64,000 nucleotides of DNA from Paenibacillus sp. P25 (GCA_024704175.1 CP085629.1:8359501-8423500); one strand, 5' to 3'; positions 1 to 8,713 are shown, numbered from the stretch's first letter. Made by a program: numbers and translations. Notes: generated by a model from the letters alone, not told the origin.

Positions 1-155
1 GCCCCGGTCAATGTCTGGAGTCGCCGGTACAAAGTGGGAGAGGGGATGTCGGGCGACCATTCCTGAAGCCGCTGGACGGTTCGCTCCCGGCCGATCAGAG
101 CTTGAATGATGCGTATGCGAACAGGGTGCAGTAGAAGCTTGGCTTTGTCATCCAT
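1..155 (-). CDS. Helix-turn-helix regulator, ArsR-like, N-terminal part
   Basis: The gene runs off the left edge, so only the first 51 codons are visible. They begin MDDKAKLLLHPVRIRI and continue through a winged-helix-like segment with PSPTLYRRLQTL as the likely recognition helix. The opening 'LLHPVRIRIIQAL' is typical of ArsR-like or helix-turn-helix domain 20 regulators, which repress neighbouring genes or sense small ligands or metals. The ATG is at 153-155 and its ribosome binding site is weak (GGGTG). The upstream stretch at 165-240 is AT-rich and may hold the promoter. Target and effector cannot be told from this fragment. Confidence 0.6.
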   Translation of the reverse strand, partial: MDDKAKLLLHPVRIRIIQALIGRERTVQRLQEWSPDIPSPTLYRRLQTLTG

Positions 156-241
156 GCGCGAACACCCGCATTTCATTTTATTATACAAAATGATAATATT
201 ATAAAAATCGATAAGAATCAACCTGACGTATCGCTCCACAC

Positions 242-279
242 AAAAAAAGCACCCCGTATCCAATAGGAACGGGATGCTG
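242..279 (-). terminator. Intrinsic terminator after the 114-residue gene
   Basis: On the minus strand AGCATCCCGT pairs with ACGGGGTGCT around a short loop and is followed by a run of seven T. It lies just past the stop of the gene at 291-635 and would end the pirin-hypothetical transcript. Confidence 0.75.
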
Positions 280-290
280 CTGGAGTGAAC

Positions 291-635
291 CTAAACCTTG
301 CCGGCATGCTCGTTGGTGTAACCTACCCTTCGGTCGACCTTCAGCTCCAGCATCTTGCCGGCCGGATCGTAGGCGTATTCCGGGCAGGCGCTGTCATACA
401 GCCACCATTTGCGCCGGTCCGCTTCGGCGCCGTAATCCTCGAAGTAGAACAGATTCAGCTCGGTAAGCAGATTTCGGATCTCCTCCGCCATCTGCGGAGC
501 GACATTCTGAACCGCGAGGCGCCACTGGCCTTCCTGTCCTTCCAGGCGGAACGGACAGCCATGTTTGGAAGTATCCAGCAGCGACCGGCCGGTAACGGAT
601 TTTACAAGCAGAATGGTTTGCGTAGGAACGCTCAT
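291..635 (-). CDS. Conserved-looking hypothetical protein, 114 aa
   Basis: Soluble protein without a signal peptide or membrane segment. The N-terminal third is basic and the middle is acidic (EEIRNLLTELNLFYFEDYGAEA). A GGAG ribosome binding site (AAAGGAGA) lies 11 bases before the ATG at 633-635. The gene starts 20 bases after the stop of the pirin gene and shares its terminator, so the two are probably cotranscribed. I do not recognise a family. The reading frame is intact and the coding bias matches its neighbours. Confidence 0.6.
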   Translation of the reverse strand: MSVPTQTILLVKSVTGRSLLDTSKHGCPFRLEGQEGQWRLAVQNVAPQMAEEIRNLLTELNLFYFEDYGAEADRRKWWLYDSACPEYAYDPAGKMLELKVDRRVGYTNEHAGKV

Positions 636-655
636 GATTCGTCAGTCTCCTTTCC

Positions 656-1354
656 TTAAGGCAGGTCGATAAGCATAAAGGTCGAGTCTGCCTCCGACCG
701 GATGGACAGCCGCGGCGTCCCTTCGATCCGGGCCGCATCCCGGCGCGCCAGCTTGGCATCTCCGTTCAGCGTAAGTTCGCCCTCAATGGTAAAAACGTAG
801 ATGCGACGTCCTTCCGGCTGCACAAATTCAAGGCTCTGACCTGCTCCCAGCTCGGACAAGTAAATCGTCATATCCTGGTGGATATGAGCGATATGCTCGC
901 CGGATTGATTGGAAACGATCGGCAGAAGCGCGCCGGCCATCCGGGACGGATCGTATTTCGTCGTTTCGTAGGATGGCGTCAGACCGGGCCGGTCAGGGGC
1001 AAACCAGATTTGCAGCAGGTGAACGTCCTCATCGCCCGGATTTACTTCCGAATGGATGATCCCGGTTCCCGCCGACATGCGCTGCACCTCGCCGAAGGTC
1101 GTGACCGCCGAATGACCGGTGCTGTCCTCGTGCTTCAGCTGACCTTTCAGGACGACGGACACGATCTCCATCTCCCGGTGCGGATGGGCGCCGAAGCCGC
1201 GATGCGGAGCGATAATATCGTCGTTGAAGACGCGCAGGGGGCCAAAGCGGGTATTCTCCGGATCGTAATAATCGCCGAACGAGAAGCTGAAGTTGCTTTT
1301 CAGCCAGCCGTGATCCGCCGAGTAGCGCGAAGCGGCAGGGTAAATACGTATCAT
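656..1354 (-). CDS. Pirin family protein
   Basis: Bicupin protein of about 232 aa. Pirin hallmarks are present: the HPHREMEIVSVVLKGQLKHED block supplies the N-terminal metal-binding histidines (FGAHPHREME), and GTGIIHSEVN follows. Relatives include YhhW/PirA-type proteins, some of which oxidise quercetin with a bound metal; the physiological substrate is usually unknown. I chose the ATG at 1352-1354 because AAAGGAGC sits eight bases upstream; the longer open frame lacks a ribosome binding site. A promoter lies at 1397-1425, and the 114-residue gene follows in the same transcript. The frame is intact. Confidence 0.9.
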   Translation of the reverse strand: MIRIYPAASRYSADHGWLKSNFSFSFGDYYDPENTRFGPLRVFNDDIIAPHRGFGAHPHREMEIVSVVLKGQLKHEDSTGHSAVTTFGEVQRMSAGTGIIHSEVNPGDEDVHLLQIWFAPDRPGLTPSYETTKYDPSRMAGALLPIVSNQSGEHIAHIHQDMTIYLSELGAGQSLEFVQPEGRRIYVFTIEGELTLNGDAKLARRDAARIEGTPRLSIRSEADSTFMLIDLP

Positions 1355-1396
1355 ACGGGAAACAGCTCCTTTCGGTAATTGAACATAACTAACTTT

Positions 1397-1425
1397 AGTA
1401 TAGAATATGAAAATAGATAAGTAAA
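1397..1425 (-). promoter_or_regulatory. Sigma-A-like promoter of the pirin gene
   Basis: On the minus strand TTTACT (1420-1425) and TATACT (1397-1402) are separated by 17 bases, about 40 bases before the pirin start. The -10 match is good and the -35 match moderate. Confidence 0.5.
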
Positions 1426-1514
1426 GCGCAGGACCGGGCCAAGCGGTTGGAGAAGCTGCCATTTTGTGCTAAGATGACGGTAAAAACAAATTTTGCACCT
1501 GAAAGGGAGCGGCC

Positions 1515-1784
1515 ATGAATATTCAAGTGATCGACGCGGCAATGGACTACAGCGAAGAAGACGGTTACGTCGGCAGGGTGGAGTTTTCCGTTCAAGGCCA
1601 GCCTGCGGCCTATGAGATTACACTGCAAAGCAAGAAGGCGCGGGATTGGAGCTACAGCCTTCATTTCGCCAAAGAATCGGGCGCGGAGGAAGATATCCTT
1701 CTGCTGGAGGAACGGCTGGAAGAAGACGACGAGCTGTTCGATCAGCTGGTTGAGGCGGCGATGAGCCGGTCGCCCAAAGGCTGA
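1515..1784 (+). CDS. Small acidic hypothetical protein, 89 aa
   Basis: Acidic, soluble, without a signal peptide. A long run of E and D occupies residues 57-75 (EEDILLLEERLEEDDEL), suggesting a helical acidic tail. GAAAGGGAGC precedes the ATG by a suitable distance, and a terminator follows directly, so it is a single-gene unit. It looks like the small conserved proteins often found in Paenibacillus genomes, but I do not recognise a family. The frame is intact. Confidence 0.6.
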   Translation: MNIQVIDAAMDYSEEDGYVGRVEFSVQGQPAAYEITLQSKKARDWSYSLHFAKESGAEEDILLLEERLEEDDELFDQLVEAAMSRSPKG

Positions 1785-1800
1785 ACCCATCCGGCATGGC

Positions 1801-1836
1801 AAAGTCCGCTTGACATGAGCAGGCGGGCTTTTTCAT
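1801..1836 (+). terminator. Intrinsic terminator
   Basis: AGTCCGC and GCGGGCT form an imperfect stem around TTGACATGAGCAG and are followed by a T-rich tract, just after the stop of the 89-residue gene. Confidence 0.7.
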
Positions 1837-1950
1837 TTTTTTATGCGAAAATGTACACGGCTTCTGTAAATCCATCGCCATACCCGTCCATACGGAGCAG
1901 CATATCGATTCATATGCTTCAGTATATCATTCGGAAAGTGGTGATAGATT

Positions 1951-2331
1951 TTGCCTAGACTTTCAACAGGGGCCATTGAAAACCGCGGAAGAGAAATCAA
2001 GTCGATGGCCGTGCGCGCAGCGAATGTCGGTACGGATCCGGCCGATGTTCTGCTCGAGGTTCATTTTGCCGCACAAGCCGGGGATGGACTTGCCGTGCAG
2101 CAGATGTATGTGCAGCGGCTGGTGGCCGTTCCCCCGAACCAAGTCATGACATTTGACGATATCTTTGCCGATCTCGATGCCGTTACGGTGAATGTGACCA
2201 CTTCGGGCGTCGGAGCGGATTTTATCGCCGTTTCCGTTGCCGCCCGAGATGCCCAGCGGAGGGTGATTCCGGGGGCTGCACCAGCTATACCGGCGAGACT
2301 TGGGCCGGCTCAAGAGGTTCCGACTCAATAA
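1951..2331 (+). CDS. Hypothetical protein, 126 aa
   Basis: Starts with TTG at 1951, preceded by GGAAAGTGGTGA. The protein is rich in A and V and predicted beta strands (DVLLEVHFAAQAGDGL; VTVNVTTSGVGADFIAVSVAA), with a proline-rich C-terminus (AAPAIPARLGPAQEVP). No signal peptide or membrane segment is evident. The composition recalls small exosporium or filament-like structural proteins of sporeformers, but that is only an impression. A strong terminator follows immediately, so it is monocistronic. The frame is intact. Confidence 0.5.
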   Translation: MPRLSTGAIENRGREIKSMAVRAANVGTDPADVLLEVHFAAQAGDGLAVQQMYVQRLVAVPPNQVMTFDDIFADLDAVTVNVTTSGVGADFIAVSVAARDAQRRVIPGAAPAIPARLGPAQEVPTQ

Positions 2332-2344
2332 GCTTCCACGATGA

Positions 2345-2374
2345 ATCCGGTCTGATCGAGACCGGGTTTTTCTT
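2345..2374 (+). terminator. Intrinsic terminator
   Basis: TCCGGTCT and AGACCGGG form an eight-pair stem around GATCG, followed by TTTTTCTTTT. Confidence 0.8.
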
Positions 2375-2443
2375 TTGAAAAATAAAGAAAGGGAGTAAGC
2401 TTTTATAGAAAGATGTCAATAAATAAGCTAAGGAGGGAAGCGC

Positions 2444-3739
2444 ATGCACATTGTGGCCGATTATATAAATCGTTACGGTTATTTCGTTCTGTTCCTCGGC
2501 TTGATGCTCGAAATGCTTGCGCCGCCGCTGCCCGGCGAGGCGATCATGAGCTATGCGGGCCTGTTCGTCTTCCAGGGCAAAATGAACTGGCTCCTCAGCA
2601 TCGTTCTGGCCGCGGCCGGAAGCTCGCTTGGAGTGACCCTGTCGTACGGCATCGGGTACAGGCTGGGCATGCCCTTCTTTGAAAAATACGGCCGCCGCGT
2701 CCATTTGGGGCCGGAACGGCTCAGGAAAACCTCGGAATGGTTTGCGCGTTACGGCAACAAGCTTCTGATCTTTGCCTACTTCATTCCGGGAATCCGGCAT
2801 ATGACGGGATATTTTTCGGGCGTTACACGTATTCCGTTCCGTACTTATATGCTGTATGCTTACTCCGGCGCTTTGATCTGGACGGGTATTTTCATTACGT
2901 TGGGGAAGATCCTGGGACCGAAATGGGAGGTGTTTCACCGTGTGATCGGGAAATATTTGCTCATCGCCGGAATCCTGGCGGCGCTGGTCTTTCTTGCGAT
3001 GTATACGTACAAAACGAAGAAGACGCAAATCTTTTCCTTCGCCGAACGCGCACTGGGCAGAGGGGCCGCGCTGTTCCATTCCTTCGGGCGTATGCGTCTG
3101 TTCATCGTGTTCATGTTCGCAGTATTCATCGCACTCTCGGCGCTGACGATCGGCTTGATCCAGGACTTTATCGCAAGCGAATTTGCGGAATTCGACGAGG
3201 TTGCCGCTTTTATCGTCCATGTCGTGTTCGCTCCCGGCTGGGATGCTGCGTTGAATTTTTTCGCGCGCCTGGCATCGGTCCAGGTCTACACGGCGCTGGC
3301 TGTATTGACAGCGGCCCGGATTCTGGCAGCAGGCAAGGATCGTAGGCTGGAAGCGGGATTTCTGGCCTTCGTCCTGCTCGGCGCGGAGCTGTGGGAGGAA
3401 GGGCTGCGCCGGTTCTTTCACCGGTTCGGCCCGCTCGATACGCCGGATACGTTCCCCAGTGAACCGGCGCTCGTTACGCTGGCGGTCTTCGGCTTCTGCG
3501 CTTACCTGTCCCTTCGCCACCGGACGGCGGTATGGTTGAGGTACGCCGCCCGCGCGGTCACCGTAGCCGCCGCCTTGCTGACCGGCCTCAGCCGTATTTA
3601 CTTTGATGCGGAGTATCCAAGCGATGTGGCGGCAGGCCTCGTCTTCGGAGGCGTATGGGTCAGCTTGAATGTCATTCTGCTGGAGCTCTTCCGGATTTTA
3701 CGAACGGGCAAGGTGGAAGCGCGCTGCAAGCGGGAATAA
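2444..3739 (+). CDS. DedA membrane protein fused to a degenerate PAP2 domain
   Basis: Integral membrane protein of 431 aa. Residues 1-190 are a DedA/VTT domain: two hairpin membrane segments, the E-x-x-PP-x-P-x-E motif (EMLAPPLPGEAIMSY) and FIPGIRHMTGYFSG. DedA proteins flip polyprenyl or phospholipid carriers. Residues about 215-425 have the layout of a PAP2 lipid phosphatase with five further membrane segments. The expected motifs are altered: FPSEP replaces PSGH, and SRIYFDAEYPSD replaces SRxxxxxHxxxD, so both catalytic histidines are missing. A phosphatase reaction is therefore doubtful, and the domain may only bind lipid. AGGAGGG precedes the ATG. The frame is intact and the gene stands alone. 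Confidence 0.8.
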   Translation: MHIVADYINRYGYFVLFLGLMLEMLAPPLPGEAIMSYAGLFVFQGKMNWLLSIVLAAAGSSLGVTLSYGIGYRLGMPFFEKYGRRVHLGPERLRKTSEWFARYGNKLLIFAYFIPGIRHMTGYFSGVTRIPFRTYMLYAYSGALIWTGIFITLGKILGPKWEVFHRVIGKYLLIAGILAALVFLAMYTYKTKKTQIFSFAERALGRGAALFHSFGRMRLFIVFMFAVFIALSALTIGLIQDFIASEFAEFDEVAAFIVHVVFAPGWDAALNFFARLASVQVYTALAVLTAARILAAGKDRRLEAGFLAFVLLGAELWEEGLRRFFHRFGPLDTPDTFPSEPALVTLAVFGFCAYLSLRHRTAVWLRYAARAVTVAAALLTGLSRIYFDAEYPSDVAAGLVFGGVWVSLNVILLELFRILRTGKVEARCKRE

Positions 3740-3821
3740 AGAGGGTATGGCCGAAAAATCTCCTGCGATCCGGTGCTCACCGTGCATAAGCGTTAGTGGT
3801 CCATAAAGTACAGCGGAGCCA

Positions 3822-4633
3822 TTATACATCAGCCTTTTCGGTCCTTGCCGCGACCTTGAGAGAGGTGGAAAGCAGACTGGCCCTCCTCAAAATCTCCCGA
3901 AACGGCAATGTAAAGAAATCCGATTCTCGCAGCCCGTTGATATGTCCTACAGCCGCGGATACGGGAATATGGTTAATTACGACCGGTTGCGAGAACAGCC
4001 CTATCATTTGTTCAACATCCGATTCGCCCGCCAGGGTGATCATGACAAATTCGTCACCGGCGTATCTGCAAAAAAATCGCGGTCTTCAGTAACGACGGAT
4101 GCTCCCCTACGCGTAAATTCGCAAATAACATCATCCCCGAAAGGATGTCCGTACAGCTTGTTAATTTTACCGAAATCATTCAAATCGATAAATAAAAGGT
4201 GGAAAGGTTGTCTTGTTCTCAAAAACTCCTCGCCTATACATTGGATATAGGGCGCCCGATATAAACCCGTGAGCGTGTCCATTAATTCGGATAATTTCAT
4301 CTTGATGATCTCCCGGGTAACCAAACCAAGCAATTTCTCCTCTTCCATGATCAAAATTCGCTCGATCTTCTCCCGATCCATAATTTTCAAAGCATCCCAT
4401 ATAAAACAGTCGGGTGAAGTGCAAATAGGGTTTGGCGTCATGGCATCCGCTACGATGCGGTTGGGATGAGAAGATCGTATATCGCGAGACGTTATAATCC
4501 CCTTAACCGTTCCATGATCCACGACAATTAACGAACCGATTTCATATTCGTTCATCCGTTCCGATGCATAGGCAACGCTCCTGTCCGAAGAAATCGAATA
4601 GACGGATAATGTCATGATCTCCGAAACTTTCAT
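3822..4633 (-). CDS. CBS-pair and GGDEF diguanylate cyclase (one frameshift)
   Basis: Last gene of the cyclic-di-GMP operon, about 270 aa when corrected. Residues 1-115 hold two CBS repeats (MKVSEIMTLSVYSIS; VADAMTPNPICTSPD), which bind adenosyl nucleotides. Residues 120-265 form a GGDEF domain with DTLTGLYRAPYI, FIDLNDFGKINKLYG and the active-site loop RYAGDEFV, which would make cyclic-di-GMP from two GTP. The loop is only in frame after adding one T to a run of seven (4072-4078); as printed the protein stops after NLS. The ATG overlaps the preceding stop by four bases. The signature is AGDEF rather than GGDEF, a tolerated variant, so activity is likely but unproven. Confidence 0.75.
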
Positions 4634-5025
4634 CCGAGTTCCACCTCACGTTGTACGGACACAGAGACTTTTAACTCGGAACGCAGCACCATGGTATCGT
4701 TGATCAAACGTTCCGCCTCCTCCATGACAATATTCATGAGGATGCGTTGATCCAGCATCTGCAGCAGCGAATTCCGGATGAGGACCGCTTGGATTCTTGA
4801 ATGGTCCACCTTGACCAGGGTGAATTGTTCCGGGGACAGTGCCTCCGCCATCCTTCTTACGGCTTCAGGACCGATCGGCGCCCTTTTCCCGATAATCAAC
4901 AAGTCCTGCATAGGCGGCAGTTCAAATTCAGAGATTTTGAGCGAAAGTGTTGCTTTTCGTGAGTACACGGTTCTATCATCCATACTAGCACGTACCTCTT
5001 TTTTTAAATTTTCGGTTCCTTCCAT
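4630..5025 (-). CDS. Unknown protein between the EAL and GGDEF genes
   Basis: Protein of 131 aa, or 117 aa if the internal ATG at 4981-4983 is used. It has no membrane segment or signal peptide. It reads as an alpha/beta fold followed by a helical C-terminus (LIRNSLLQMLDQRILMNIVMEEAERL). It begins five bases after the EAL stop and overlaps the GGDEF start by four bases, so it is translationally coupled to both. Its fixed place between the two turnover enzymes suggests it senses or couples a signal, but I recognise no domain and assign no function. Confidence 0.6.
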   Translation of the reverse strand: MEGTENLKKEVRASMDDRTVYSRKATLSLKISEFELPPMQDLLIIGKRAPIGPEAVRRMAEALSPEQFTLVKVDHSRIQAVLIRNSLLQMLDQRILMNIVMEEAERLINDTMVLRSELKVSVSVQREVELG

Positions 5026-5029
5026 TCTC

Positions 5030-5745
5030 TTACAACCGCTCAGGCTTGCCCAAAAAGAAGCCCTGACCCACCTTCACTCCTAATCGTAAAGCTTGAAGGA
5101 AATCCTCCTCCCGTTCAATGCCCTCTAATATCAGGCCGGAAGTGTCTTGGCAATATTCAACCAAAAGGCGGATCACCTTTTGCTTTTTCGTGCAGCCGGA
5201 TAGATCTTTGGAGAAAAAACGGTCTATTTTAATAAAATCCGGCGAGATCTCGACGATTTTACGAAGCGTAGTTGTCCCTTCGCCTACGTCATCTAAGGCT
5301 ATAAAGAAGCCCTCCTCCCGCAGATCTCTGATTCTCGGGATGAAGAGCGGATGGTTCCAAACCCGACCTTCATTGACAGATTCGTTAATTTCAAGAACAA
5401 TGCGATGACGAAAAGGAAGAAATTCTTGCTTCAGGGTGTCCATAAACGGCAAAAAATGATCTGCTACGATGGTGGAGGGAAAAAGATTAATGAACAATAC
5501 TTCGTCCCCATTTCGTATGGCTGGCGAAAAAAGAAACTGTAAAGGGCATTGTAAATTGACCATGTGTCCAATCGGAACAGCAGATTCTGCGTAACAGCTC
5601 TCTGAAATAAGGAATCCGGACTTAGGCCTGACTTACTTCGAATTAAAGCCTCATACCCGAATTTATTCTGTTCATGAAGTCGACAAATGGGTTGAAATAA
5701 ATGGTACAACTCTTTATGTTCTATGAGACTTGCAATGTTATCCAT
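5030..5745 (-). CDS. EAL-domain cyclic-di-GMP phosphodiesterase (one frameshift)
   Basis: Stand-alone EAL domain of about 238 aa, the first gene of the operon. It would cleave cyclic-di-GMP to pGpG. Visible residues: FQPICRL, the signature YEALIR, LFINLFP, RIVLEINES, ALDDVGEGTTTL, DFIKIDRFF, LILEGIE and KVGQGFFLGKP. The metal-binding and catalytic E, N, E, DD, K, E and Q positions are therefore kept. The two halves are offset by one base in a run of six T on the minus strand (5527-5532); seven T gives FFFSPAIRNGDEVLFIN. AGGAAGG precedes the ATG. A hairpin terminator and a structured leader lie directly upstream, implying control by attenuation. Confidence 0.8.
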
Positions 5746-5774
5746 CGACTAATCCTTCCTGGTATAGGTTTAGC

Positions 5775-5811
5775 AATAAAAGAGCTACTCCGAAAAAAAG
5801 AGTAGCTCTTC
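5775..5811 (-). terminator. Terminator in the leader of the EAL operon
   Basis: On the minus strand GAGCTACTC and GAGTAGCTC pair perfectly around TTTTTTTCG and are followed by TTTTATTG. It lies between the structured leader and the EAL start, 30 bases before the ATG, so it would stop transcription before the gene it precedes. This is the arrangement of a riboswitch expression platform. Confidence 0.75.
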
Positions 5812-5817
5812 AGCAAC

Positions 5818-5902
5818 ATTTTCGGTGAACCGGTCGCCATAGATGGTATCTTTAAGGCTGAACTTTTACGCTCCAGCTTCTGGGTAGGATTGCCTTTTCA
5901 AG
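5818..5902 (-). ncRNA. Candidate cyclic-di-GMP riboswitch (GEMM-I-like variant)
   Basis: Read on the minus strand, the leader contains AAGGCAATCC, a short hairpin CCAG-AAG-CTGG, GGAGCGTAAAAG, GCCTTAAAG and ATGGCGACCGGTTCACCGAA. In order and spacing these mirror the GEMM-I elements GGCAAACC, GAAA-capped helix, GACGCAAAGC, CCTAA and GCCAGCCAGTTGCCGAA, which are canonical in the second riboswitch of this window (31668-31757). AAGGC can pair with GCCTT as in the GEMM P1 helix. The conserved internal loop is changed and longer, so this is a variant or a different aptamer. A terminator and the EAL/GGDEF genes follow. The family assignment is inference. Confidence 0.5.
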
Positions 5903-6068
5903 TTTATATCCATCCGAAGACCTATAAAAGACATTTGAAATTTCGATAATATGCGTCAATATTCATAGTTATTCGTCAAATTTTTTCTAATTCCTCCCAA
6001 CCACTTAGTTAAATTTGGATAAATTAGGTGAGAAGCAAGTTGGTATAAACCCAGGCATTAGCGGCATG

Positions 6069-6120
6069 AAAAAAATCCCCTGCGGCCACAGCACACCGTG
6101 CTTGATCGCAAGGGATTTTC
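6069..6120 (-). terminator. Intrinsic terminator of yhbH-spoVR
   Basis: On the minus strand AATCCCTTGCG pairs with CGCAGGGGATT across a structured loop and is followed by TTTTTTC, a few bases after the spoVR stop. Confidence 0.75.
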
Positions 6121-6123
6121 CAC

Positions 6124-7554
6124 TCACAAAAACTTCCGGTTATGCTTCTTCCCGTCGTACGTGAAGAGCACCTTCTTATTCTCGATCACGGATTCGAGAT
6201 GGACGGGTTTGCCCCAGAGCTGGTGAATATACGGTATCGTGCGCTCCACATATTTGAGATCCAGCTCCATCCCTTCGTACTCATGTTTCAGGTACAGCTC
6301 GCCGTTCCGTTCAAAGTCGCCATTCTCCACCACGATGTACGGGAAGCCGCCGTTAACGCGGGAGTATACGAGCTGGTCGCGGATGTTTTCCCAGGACTTG
6401 TCGGTAATTTTCCACTCGGGTCCTTTTTTCTCGAAGACATACAGATCCAGCTCGTCGCACAGCTTTTTGGTCATGTAGTTGCGGATGAACGACAGGTCGG
6501 AGTCGAATTCGCGCACCTCGAATATTTTCTTGCGCCCTTCGCCGCCTTGGTAGCCGAAGCGTTCGCGGTCTTCGCGGGACGGGTTATCCCACCGCTTCTC
6601 GATATCCTCGAAAATTTTGAGTCCGAGATAATACGGGTTCAGGCTGTGCCTGGAAGGAACGACGACGGAGGAGTTCAGCTTGGAATATTCGATCGTCTCG
6701 GCATCGGTCAAATCCAGCTCGCGCAAGATGCGCTGATGCCAGTACGAAGCCCAGCCTTCGTTCATGATCTTCGTCTCCAGTTTGCGGCCAGAAGTAGAGC
6801 ATCTCGTCGCGCAGCATCGTCATAATATCGCGCCGCCAATCCTTCAGGTAGGGGGCGTACTCCTCTATAAACAGCATAAGGTCCTTTTCCGGTGCCGGGG
6901 GAACTTGGAAGGACCTTTCTTTTTCTCCGCTTCTGCAGGCGGTTTTTGATTATCCAAATCCCACAAGTCCTCGTAACCGAAGCGGCGTTCCCGGCTAACG
7001 GCGGAAGTATCGCGGGCCGGCTCCCGGTCTTCCCGGTTGGCCCGGTACGGCTTGGTGAGCGTCGGGTCGACGTGCTCCTGGATCGCCAGCACCGCATCGA
7101 TGAACTTTTCCACTTCATCCGTGCCGTATTCGATCTCGTACTGCCGGATCCGTTCGGCCGTCGCGGACATGCTCTCGACCATGTTGCGGTTGGTTTTGGA
7201 GAAACGCACATTGTTCTTGAAGAAATCGCAGTGGGCCAGCACATGCGCTACGATCAGCTTATTCTGAATCAGCGAGTTGCCGTCGAGCAGGAAGGCGTAG
7301 CACGGGTCGGAGTTAATGACCAGCTCGTAAATTTTGCTGAGCCCGAAATCGTACTGCATTTTCATTTTGTGGAATGTTTTGCCGAAGCTCCAGTGGCTGA
7401 AGCGGGTCGGCATGCCGTAAGCGCCGAAGGTGTAGATGATGTCGGCCGGGCAGATCTCGTAGCGCATCGGGTAAAAATCCAAACCGAAGCCGCTGGCGAC
7501 TTCGGTAATTTCCGCAACGGCATATTCCAGCTGCTTCATATCGTCAGCATTCAT
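6124..7554 (-). CDS. spoVR: SpoVR family protein (two frameshifts)
   Basis: Cytoplasmic sporulation protein of about 476 aa, the normal family length; in Bacillus it is needed for normal spore cortex formation. The N-terminal part (7554 to about 6900) has FGLDFYPMRYEICPADIIYTF and IAHVLAHCDFFKNN; the C-terminal part has MNEGWASYWHQRI and SLNPYYLGLKIFEDIE, all strongly conserved in SpoVR. Two single-base shifts break it: a C run of five that should be six at 6897-6901, and one extra A in the T run at 6781-6783. Correcting both gives one frame. The ATG overlaps the yhbH stop by four bases, showing a yhbH-spoVR operon; prkA, usually the first gene of this set, is not adjacent. Confidence 0.9.
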
Positions 7555-8713
7555 CGTGCGGCTCTCCCTTCTGTTTGTTTCGGGAAAAAGGTGCGCAGCG
7601 CCTTGTAAACCTCGCCCTTCTCGCGGATGACATAGTGCACGAACTTGGGATCATGGATATTGCGGTAGGCGGACATGAGGGTGCTGCTGCGGTTGTATTG
7701 ATTGACTTCCCCGTAGCCGAACATATTGCTTCGTTTCACCAGCTCGCCGATCAGCTTCACGCAGCGTTCGTTGTCGGAGGTCAGGTTATCCCCGTCGGAG
7801 AAGTGAAACGGATAAATGTTAAAGCGCGATGGCGGGTAACGCCGGTCGATCAGGTCGACGGCCAGCTGATAAGCGGAGGAACAGATCGTGCCGCCGCTCT
7901 CCCCTTTGGTGAAAAATTCTTCTTCGGTTACCTCCTTGGCTTCCGTATGGTGGGCGATGAAAATGATCTCCACATGCTCGTATTTCGTGCGGAGGAAGCG
8001 GGTCATCCAGAAGAAGAAGTCGCGGGCGATATATTTCTCGAAAGAGCCCATGGAGCCGGACGTATCCATCATGGCCAGAATCAAAGCATTGGAATGCGGC
8101 GTGACGATTTCGTCCCAAGTCTTGAAGCGCAGGTCGTCCGGGCTGATATGGTGAATGCCGGGCACACCCTCTCGTGAGTTACGGCGGAGGTTCTCAAGGA
8201 TGGTCCGCTTCTTATCGATGTTGGACATGATCCCCTTTTTGCGGATATCGTTGAAAATGGTCTCTTTCGTAGTGACGTTATGCTTTTCCTTCTGCTGCAG
8301 GTTGGGCGGCTCCAATTCTTCGAACAGCATCGACTGCAGTTCTTCCATTTGAATCTCGGCATCGTAATAATCCTCGCCTGGCTTATCGCCGGCGCCTTCG
8401 CCTTTACCGGACCCGGAAGCGGGTCATGCGGATCTACCCCGAGCACATCACCGACTTGGCTGTCGCCGTCCCCTTGCCCGACATGCTTGCTCTTGTTGTA
8501 GTTGTAGCGGAAGCGGTATTCGTCCAGGTCGCGGATCGGGACTTTGACGATTTGCTTGCCATCCGACATGATGATGCTCTCATCGGACACAAGATCGGGC
8601 AGATTCTGCTTGATCGCTTCCCGTACTTTCTCCTGGTGGCGGGTTTGGTCCTGATAGCCTTTACGGTGCAGCGACCAGTCTTCGCGGGATACGGTAAATA
8701 ATGGTTTTGTCAT
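7551..8713 (-). CDS. yhbH: YhbH sporulation protein, DUF444 (one frameshift)
   Basis: Protein of about 387 aa, close to the Bacillus length. DUF444 proteins work with the PrkA kinase and SpoVR during sporulation or stationary phase. The von Willebrand A-like metal site is visible as MMDTSGSMGSFEK, followed by FIAHHTEAKEV and FSDGDNLTSDN. The N-terminal 100 residues are on a different frame; adding one base to the three-base G run at 8421-8423 gives DPASGSGKGEGAG and joins them. GGAGG lies eight bases before the ATG at 8711-8713; an in-frame GTG upstream overlaps that site and is less likely. Coupled to spoVR by a four-base overlap. Confidence 0.9.

Noticed and set aside
2285..3520. A 411-codon open frame opposite the DedA-PAP2 gene
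   Set aside because: The composition is full of R, Q, E and H as expected from a shadow frame, and the plus-strand gene has clear membrane helices and motifs.
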